Part shown: piece after piece, positions 7,209 to 12,114 of the stretch | How the letters are laid out: each line of letters begins with the position of its first letter | Position numbering within the stretch: position 1 is the first letter of the stretch | DNA from: Planctomycetaceae bacterium | Lineage (GTDB): Bacteria > Planctomycetota > Planctomycetia > Planctomycetales > Planctomycetaceae | Assembly (NCBI GenBank): GCA_015487825.1 | Contig: WFOZ01000836.1 | Location: 1 to 12,114, forward strand | DNA length: 12,114 nucleotides | Direction: 5' to 3' | Notes under the pieces: generated by a model | What the model saw: only the letters and a program-made list of their open reading frames with translations | The model's database searches: none | Told to the model about the DNA's origin: nothing | Program-made: the position numbers and the translations under genes

Positions 7209-7673
7209 TTAATTGTCCGAATCCGGAACCGGCTCAATGAAAGGGTCTGAATCGGAATTGCACAGAGGCATTGAGCCTCCCGTTTCTGCAAGAATATCAG
7301 CCAGCGTGGTGTTGCGAAATTTTTCCTCCAGAACACCAATCGCATCATCAACGTTTCGGTGCAATGGGCAAAGATTTTCTCCGTGTGCTTTGAGCCCCAA
7401 AGGACATTTATGGATTCGCTTGAGAGGATCGACAGCGTTGACGACATCTAAAATTGCCAATTCATCCGCCTTGGTAATGAGCGTCATTCCGCCGCCAACT
7501 CCGCGTTGAGAGTGAACGATACCGGCTCGAACCAATGCCTGCAGTACCTTTGAAAGATAAGCCGGTGGAACCTGTGTCTTCTTTGCCAGCTGACTGGTGC
7601 TGCACAACTTTGGCTGCATATAGGCCAAATGTGTTACCGCTCGTAGCGCGTACTCCACTGTTTGTGAAAACAC
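7209..7673 (-). CDS. Rrf2-family transcriptional regulator with C-terminal cysteines
   Basis: A 154-residue DNA-binding regulator of the Rrf2 family (IscR, NsrR, RsrR and CymR relatives), many of which sense iron-sulfur status, nitric oxide, redox or cysteine. The winged helix spans about 1-62 (FSQTVEYALRAVTHLA, PPAYLSKVLQALVRAGIV, wing RGVGGGMTL). The sensor half carries KCPLGLKAHGENLCPLHR with Cys90 and Cys102, and Cys138 in MPLCN. The spacing is wider than the CX5CX5C of IscR, so an Fe-S cluster is possible but not assured. The start is taken as GTG at 7673, giving the family-typical (M)FSQTVEYAL opening and an AAGGGA site (7688-7683) at 9-base spacing. A GTG at 7700 would add nine atypical residues. 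It is divergent from the oxoprolinase gene, with dyad elements between, so it could control that gene or itself. Confidence 0.9.
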   Translation of the reverse strand: MFSQTVEYALRAVTHLAYMQPKLCSTSQLAKKTQVPPAYLSKVLQALVRAGIVHSQRGVGGGMTLITKADELAILDVVNAVDPLKRIHKCPLGLKAHGENLCPLHRNVDDAIGVLEEKFRNTTLADILAETGGSMPLCNSDSDPFIEPVPDSDN

Positions 7674-7708
7674 GAAATCAATTCCCTTACAAGAAAGCAC
7701 GGATAAAT

Positions 7709-7768
7709 CAGGAGGGTGCCCTTATATAATTCAATAAACATATTTTATATAGAAGGCTGGCACTCCTG
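7709..7768. promoter_or_regulatory. Long imperfect inverted repeat upstream of the Rrf2 gene
   Basis: The left arm (7709-7728) reads CAGGAG, GTGCC, CTT and TATATA in order; the right arm (7746-7768) gives the complement as TATATA, AAGG, GGCAC and CTCCTG with small bulges. The inner part also forms a dyad TATATAA (7723-7729) / TTATATA (7745-7751) around a 15-base AT-rich centre. It starts 36 bases before the Rrf2 start codon and so covers the probable promoter and leader. Possible roles are an operator for autoregulation or a leader hairpin; the AT-rich centre resembles Rrf2-type operators only in being an AT-rich dyad. Confidence 0.5.
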
Positions 7769-7797
7769 TCTACCATTGATACGGCATGTTCAAAAGA

Positions 7798-7818
7798 TAC
7801 AGACACTCTATGTCTGTA
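7798..7818. promoter_or_regulatory. Perfect 8-bp dyad, possible operator
   Basis: TACAGACA (7798-7805) and TGTCTGTA (7811-7818) are perfectly complementary around CTCTA. No T-run follows on either strand, so a terminator is unlikely. The 21-bp symmetric form and its position in the divergent rrf2/oxoprolinase gap fit a binding site for a dimeric regulator. Which protein binds is unknown. Confidence 0.45.
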
Positions 7819-7945
7819 CTGCTCTCGAATGAACAGAGGTTCCCGAAAGTAAACAATGGCATAGACTCTAACACACGAATAGCATATTCGCCATCAATAT
7901 AGAGATATTTCCCTCGTTTTATTATGAGCACAGACGAGGCCCCGG

Positions 7946-8034
7946 GCACGGCTGGTTCATTCTGACCGCCGACACTAAAATCAAATCTCCTTGATAATTT
8001 GTGCAAGCCGCAATGAAATTAACCATTAGCAGTA
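7946..8034 (+). repeat. Dispersed repeat, copy 2, directly upstream of the oxoprolinase gene
   Basis: Same-orientation partner of 6389-6476; the leading 26 bases match at 25 positions, and the AATTTGTG...AGCCG and TTAGCAGTA blocks correspond to those of copy 1. CGGCT (7949-7953) and AGCCG (8006-8010) are again complementary. It ends only 10 bases before the GTG start at 8045, so it would form much of the oxoprolinase 5' leader or promoter region. Together with the two dyads it accounts for most of the 371 bp between rrf2 and this gene. Confidence 0.65.
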
Positions 8035-8044
8035 CAGACCTCGC

Positions 8045-11000
8045 GTGAAACGACAGAGCATGACTATACCTCCCCGGCAATTCTGGATTGATATCGGCGG
8101 TACATTTACAGACCTTATTTCCTGTGACCACACCGGGCATATTGAATGCCATAAAACGTTGAGCTCAGGAAAAATCAAAGGGCAGGTACATGAGGTGACA
8201 TCAGCCGATCTTATACAGGATCCTTTGCGGATTGGCGATCCGGAATCTGTTTATAACGGCTTCCAGTTCAGTTTGATCGACCCAACAGGCGAAATCTGTT
8301 TTCGTTCTCTCGTTGTGCAATCTTCCGGCAAATCCGGGACATTGCATCTTGCCTCTGCGATCCCGAAAGAACTGCAGAGACAAACTGATCTGAATTATGA
8401 ATTGAATTCTGATGAGCAGGCCCCGGTGATTGGTATTCGTTATCTATTGGGTTTGAAACGAACCGATTCCATCCCGGCTGTTGATATTCGAATGGGAACA
8501 ACACGGGGAACCAATGCGCTGCTGGAAAGAAAAGGGGCAAGGTGTGCATTGATAACAACTGCAGGATTTGCTGACTGCCTGCGAATCGGGAACCAGGATC
8601 GCCCACGTCTGTTCGATCTGAATATACATAAACCTGCAATGCTCTTTGAACTCGTCATTGAAATTGATGAGCGGGTGACCGCCTCGGGAGAATTGCTGAA
8701 ATGTCCTGAACAGAAAGCCGTTCGGAAACAACTGGAAGAACTAAAACAGACCGGAATTGATTCCATCGCAATCTGCCTGCTTCACGCTTCCTCTTATCCT
8801 GAACATGAACGGCTTATTGAACAATGGGCATCGGAAATAGGTTTTGCGGAAATCTCGGTTTCGCACTGCTCTAGTTCTTCCGCAAAACTAATCTCCCGTG
8901 GAGACACCACGCTGGTTAACGCTTATTTGAATCCGGTACTCAAGGATTATATTGCTGCCATCAAAAAATCGCTGCCTCAAAGTCAATTAAAGCTAATGAC
9001 ATCTTCCGGCGGGTTGGTCGCTGCGGAAAATTTTCAGGGCAGGGAAAGCATTCTTTCCGGCCCTGCAGGGGGAGTGGTTGGCTTTGCAAGAGCAGCGCAA
9101 AAGCTCGGTTATTCCCGCAGCATCGGTTTTGACATGGGAGGCACGAGCACGGATGTTTCCCGGTTTGATGGCCGGTTTGAACAGGAATACGAAACGATCA
9201 AAGCCGGCATCAGACTGGCCACACCGATGCTGGCCATTGAAACCGTTGCAGCGGGTGGCGGCTCGATCTGCCGATTCGATGGCGTCAGATTGCACGTCGG
9301 ACCGGAATCAGCTGGAGCAGATCCCGGTCCCTGCTGTTATGCCAAAGCAGGACCATTAACCGTTACCGACATGAACCTTTACACGGGAAGATTGTTAGCG
9401 AATCGCTTTCCGATCCCTCTGGACCTCAAAGCTGTTCATAGAAAACTGGTAGAACTTTGTCAGGAAATTGCGGACTCTGCAACGCCTCAGCAATTCACGC
9501 CTCAACAACTGGCTGAAGGTTTTCTGAAGATCGCCAATATACGAATGGCACGCGCTGTTCGAAAAATTTCGGTGGCTCGCGGATATGACCCTGCTGATTA
9601 TCTTCTGACCTGTTTCGGTGGAGCGGGCGGGCAACACGCCTGTGCGTTGGCTCGTGAACTTGGCATGACACGAATATTACTGCATCCACTGGCAGGGGTT
9701 CTCAGCGCTTACGGCATGGGGCAGGCAGATATCGTGCATCATGCAGCCCAATCGATATTGAAACCGTGGTCAGAATATTCTGAACGAAAGCTACAAACAC
9801 TTTTCGCTCAACTGGAACAGCAGGCTCAGCAGAAAGTGATAGCCGATGGCATTCCCCGGGAAAGGATTTCTCCAGCAAAAAAATCTCTCGATTTACGCTA
9901 TCTTGGACAGGAAACAGCTTTAAACATCCCACAGTCCGGTGATCACGACTTCCAGCAGGCTTTCCATCAGGAACATCAGCTCCGTTACGGTTTTCATCGT
10001 CCACAACAACCTCTTGAAATTGTAACTGCCCGAGTGGAAGTGACAGGGACAGCTTCTTCAACTTCCCACGATCATCTTCAAGACACAGGTGCTCATCATT
10101 GCAAGCGAGCCAACGGTTCAACTTCTGCCAGGGCTGAAGCAACAACAAAAATATTTCTGCAGGCTGTTGAAAGAACTGCTGAAGTATTCTCGCGAAAAGA
10201 TCTGGTCCCCGGGCAAACCATTTCCGGGCCTGCAATCATTTGTGAACCTACTTCAACCATACTGATCGAACCCGATTTCATAGCCCGTGTTCTTCCCGCA
10301 GGAGAACTGGAGCTGACTCGCACGCAAAATGAAGTAGAATGCCAGGTGGAGGAAAAGGCGCTTTCAAGTAATACGGCAGACCCCGTTTTACTTGAGATCT
10401 TCCATAATCATTTTGCGTCGATTGCAGAACAAATGGGCGAAACACTTCGGCAAACGGCTCATTCAGTCAATGTGAAAGAAAGGCTCGATTACAGTTGTGC
10501 CCTGTTCGATCCGCAAGGGCGGCTGGTCGCCAATGCTCCGCATATTCCCGTGCATCTCGGTGCGATGGGAGAAACCGTCAAACAAACACTTAAAGACAAC
10601 CCCGACCTTTTTCCCGGCGATACATTCGTTGCGAACGACCCTTACCAGGGTGGTTCGCATCTGCCGGATGTGACCGTCATTTCTCCACTGGTTGATCCGC
10701 AAACCAAACAGGTTTTATTTGTTGTTGCCTCGCGTGCCCATCATGCAGAAATTGGTGGTATTACACCGGGCAGCATGCCTCCATTTTCAAAAAGTCTTGC
10801 AGAAGAAGGAGTCGTTTTGCGGAATTTCCCGCTAATAAAAAATGGGGGCGATCATTTCGAACAGTTGAGTAAGCTGCTCAACAATGGGCCCTGGCCTTCG
10901 AGAAATGTCGACGATAACCTGGCCGATCTGCATGCACAATTAGCAGCCAATAAAATGGGAATCGAACTTCTAACAGAACTGATCGAATCACGCTCACTTT

Positions 11001-11926
11001 CAGTTGTTCAAAATTATATGCAGTTCATTCGAGAAGCTGCTGCAGAGAAAACAAGAGTAGCAATCAAAGAATTGAAACAGGGGCGGTATCAAATGACGGA
11101 CTTCCTTGATGATGGAAGTCCGATTTGCGTGGCGATCACCAATAGCAAAACCGGAGCAACGGTCGATTTTACAGGGACCGGCCCTGTAATAAAAACGAAC
11201 CTGAATGCAAATCGAGCGATTGTCACTGCAGCGGTTTTGTATGTTTTTCGCTGTTTAATTGCAGAAGATATTCCACTGAATGAAGGCGTTTTAGAACCGA
11301 TCGAAATCATCTTACCGGAATGCTTGTTGAATCCGCCTGGCTTTGAAGATCCCGCAAAATGTGCAGCCATGGTGGGCGGGAACGTGGAAACTTCCCAGCG
11401 TGTTGTGGATGTTCTTTTGGGCGCCCTGCAACTGGCAGCAGCAAGTCAGGGGAGTATGAACAATCTCACCTTCGGCGACGAAACCTTCGGGTATTACGAA
11501 ACAATTTGCGGCGGCAGCGGAGCGACGAAAAAAAACGCTGGAGCCGACGCCGTGCATACTCACATGACAAATACTCGCTTGAGTGATGTCGAAGTGATCG
11601 AACGACAGTACCCGGTTCGCATCAAAAGTTTTTGCATCCGAAAAGATTCGGGCGGCAAAGGAAAAAACGCGGGCGGGAACGGTATCGTTCGAAAAATTGA
11701 ATTTCTCAAACCGTTAAAAGTCTCGATGCTTTCCCAAAGACGCGGCAAGTATCAACCGTTCGGTTTACAAGGTGGCGGGGCTGGGTGCATCGGAGGGAAC
11801 CTGCTTCGTAGAAAAAACTCCGATGTTGAAATTGATCTGGGAGGTTCATTTCAAATTGAAGTAAGTCCCGGGGATGTTCTCACTATCAAAACCCCCGGCG
11901 GCGGTGCCTGGGGAAGTGAAGATTAA
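8045..11926 (+). CDS. ATP-dependent 5-oxoprolinase, fused HyuA-HyuB type
   Basis: A 1293-residue cytoplasmic enzyme expected to hydrolyse 5-oxo-L-proline (pyroglutamate) to glutamate with ATP; hydantoin or related lactam substrates are the alternative. The HyuA-like ATP-binding half (about 1-760) shows [10 protein letters not shown] (15-24), [15 protein letters not shown] (150-164), [11 protein letters not shown] (337-347), FDMGGTSTD (362-370), [11 protein letters not shown] (422-432) and [10 protein letters not shown] (524-533). After a charged linker (about 760-778) the HyuB-like half shows [17 protein letters not shown] (863-879), RAHHAEIGG (897-905) and a Gly-rich end (TPGGGAWG). Many bacteria encode the halves separately; this single chain has the length of eukaryotic OXP. 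Residues about 44-140 exceed what I expect between the phosphate loop and MGTT. The start is GTG 8045 or ATG 8060 (MTIPPRQFW); neither has a clear ribosome-binding site. It is divergent from an Rrf2 regulator. Confidence 0.92.
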   Translation: MKRQSMTIPPRQFWIDIGGTFTDLISCDHTGHIECHKTLSSGKIKGQVHEVTSADLIQDPLRIGDPESVYNGFQFSLIDPTGEICFRSLVVQSSGKSGTLHLASAIPKELQRQTDLNYELNSDEQAPVIGIRYLLGLKRTDSIPAVDIRMGTTRGTNALLERKGARCALITTAGFADCLRIGNQDRPRLFDLNIHKPAMLFELVIEIDERVTASGELLKCPEQKAVRKQLEELKQTGIDSIAICLLHASSYPEHERLIEQWASEIGFAEISVSHCSSSSAKLISRGDTTLVNAYLNPVLKDYIAAIKKSLPQSQLKLMTSSGGLVAAENFQGRESILSGPAGGVVGFARAAQKLGYSRSIGFDMGGTSTDVSRFDGRFEQEYETIKAGIRLATPMLAIETVAAGGGSICRFDGVRLHVGPESAGADPGPCCYAKAGPLTVTDMNLYTGRLLANRFPIPLDLKAVHRKLVELCQEIADSATPQQFTPQQLAEGFLKIANIRMARAVRKISVARGYDPADYLLTCFGGAGGQHACALARELGMTRILLHPLAGVLSAYGMGQADIVHHAAQSILKPWSEYSERKLQTLFAQLEQQAQQKVIADGIPRERISPAKKSLDLRYLGQETALNIPQSGDHDFQQAFHQEHQLRYGFHRPQQPLEIVTARVEVTGTASSTSHDHLQDTGAHHCKRANGSTSARAEATTKIFLQAVERTAEVFSRKDLVPGQTISGPAIICEPTSTILIEPDFIARVLPAGELELTRTQNEVECQVEEKALSSNTADPVLLEIFHNHFASIAEQMGETLRQTAHSVNVKERLDYSCALFDPQGRLVANAPHIPVHLGAMGETVKQTLKDNPDLFPGDTFVANDPYQGGSHLPDVTVISPLVDPQTKQVLFVVASRAHHAEIGGITPGSMPPFSKSLAEEGVVLRNFPLIKNGGDHFEQLSKLLNNGPWPSRNVDDNLADLHAQLAANKMGIELLTELIESRSLSVVQNYMQFIREAAAEKTRVAIKELKQGRYQMTDFLDDGSPICVAITNSKTGATVDFTGTGPVIKTNLNANRAIVTAAVLYVFRCLIAEDIPLNEGVLEPIEIILPECLLNPPGFEDPAKCAAMVGGNVETSQRVVDVLLGALQLAAASQGSMNNLTFGDETFGYYETICGGSGATKKNAGADAVHTHMTNTRLSDVEVIERQYPVRIKSFCIRKDSGGKGKNAGGNGIVRKIEFLKPLKVSMLSQRRGKYQPFGLQGGGAGCIGGNLLRRKNSDVEIDLGGSFQIEVSPGDVLTIKTPGGGAWGSED

Positions 11927-11951
11927 TCATTCGGGTAACTATTCAGCGAGA

Positions 11952-12114
11952 GGGTGGCTGGGGACAGATTGTTATTAAAAAAGTATGAATACTCAGATCA
12001 TCTTCGCACAATCTGCCCCCAGAACTAGATATCTCATTGCATCTGGGGGCAGATTGTCGCCAGTCGTCTCGTCATCTGTTGACACTATTTCCGACAATTT
12101 GTCCCCAGCCACCC
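11952..12114. repeat. 163-bp nested inverted-repeat element (MITE/REP-like)
   Basis: The outer arms 11952-11972 (GGGTGGCTGGGGACA then GATTGT) and 12094-12114 are complementary at 20 of 21 positions. Inside, 12008-12023 and 12042-12057 form a perfect 16-bp stem around an 18-nt loop. All four arms are versions of one word, CTGGGGRCARATTGT, used twice in each orientation. No reading frame or transposase is inside. Such terminal inverted repeats without coding content fit a non-autonomous mobile element or a REP-type doublet moved by a RAYT/IS200-like enzyme elsewhere. It begins 25 bp after the oxoprolinase stop and could end that transcript. The right end is also the window end, so an extension cannot be excluded. 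Confidence 0.8.

Noticed and set aside
1..12114. CRISPR array, tRNA, rRNA, toxin-antitoxin or defence system
   Set aside because: No regularly spaced repeats, no cloverleaf or rRNA-like sequence, and no recognisable nuclease, toxin or transposase gene in any frame.

Overview
The window reads as chromosomal DNA of a planctomycete, most likely of the Planctomycetaceae (Gimesia/Rubinisphaera relatives). The best evidence is the small pilin-like protein at 6518-6847, whose core (EAGFVVSTELVLIATILV, then SEIQHAVVAELND) I recognise as typical of that group. The Rrf2 regulator, FlgM-like protein and fused oxoprolinase also look planctomycete. Base composition is moderate in GC and even along the window. 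The genus is an inference from remembered family sequences, not from a search.

Left part (1-4257, all minus strand). In transcription order: a small FlgM-type anti-sigma factor (4257-3952) followed 30 bp later by a Fur-family metalloregulator (3921-3427); a ZIP-family metal transporter with a histidine-rich loop (3063-1969); a CysH-type adenylyl-sulfate reductase with Fe-S cysteines (1830-1039); a cyclophilin peptidyl-prolyl isomerase (810-274); and the first 28 codons of an exported or membrane protein that runs off the left edge (85-1). A Fur-family regulator upstream of a ZIP transporter suggests metal homeostasis, but 363 bp separate them. A perfect 9-bp inverted repeat lies between cysH and the cyclophilin gene.

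Middle (4258-8044). A 555-bp non-coding stretch precedes a GntP-family hydroxy-acid/proton symporter (4813-6207, plus). Converging on it is the pilin-like gene (6847-6518, minus), with a strong hairpin between them. Next is an Rrf2-family regulator with three cysteines in its C-terminal half (7673-7209, minus). The 371 bp between this regulator and the divergent oxoprolinase gene hold a long imperfect inverted repeat, a perfect 8-bp dyad, and the second copy of a dispersed repeat of about 88 bp. The first copy lies beyond gntP at 6389-6476.

Right part (8045-12114). A 1293-residue ATP-dependent 5-oxoprolinase with HyuA-like and HyuB-like halves fused in one chain, as in eukaryotic OXP, with an extra N-terminal segment inside the HyuA half. 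25 bp after its stop codon lies a 163-bp element of nested inverted repeats (outer 21-nt arms, inner 16-bp arms) that ends exactly at the last base of the window.

I see no CRISPR array, rRNA or tRNA gene, recognisable transposase, or clear defence system. The protein-coding genes are mostly housekeeping or metabolic. The least explained material is non-coding: the terminal nested palindrome, the dispersed repeat pair, and the symmetric elements between rrf2 and the oxoprolinase gene.
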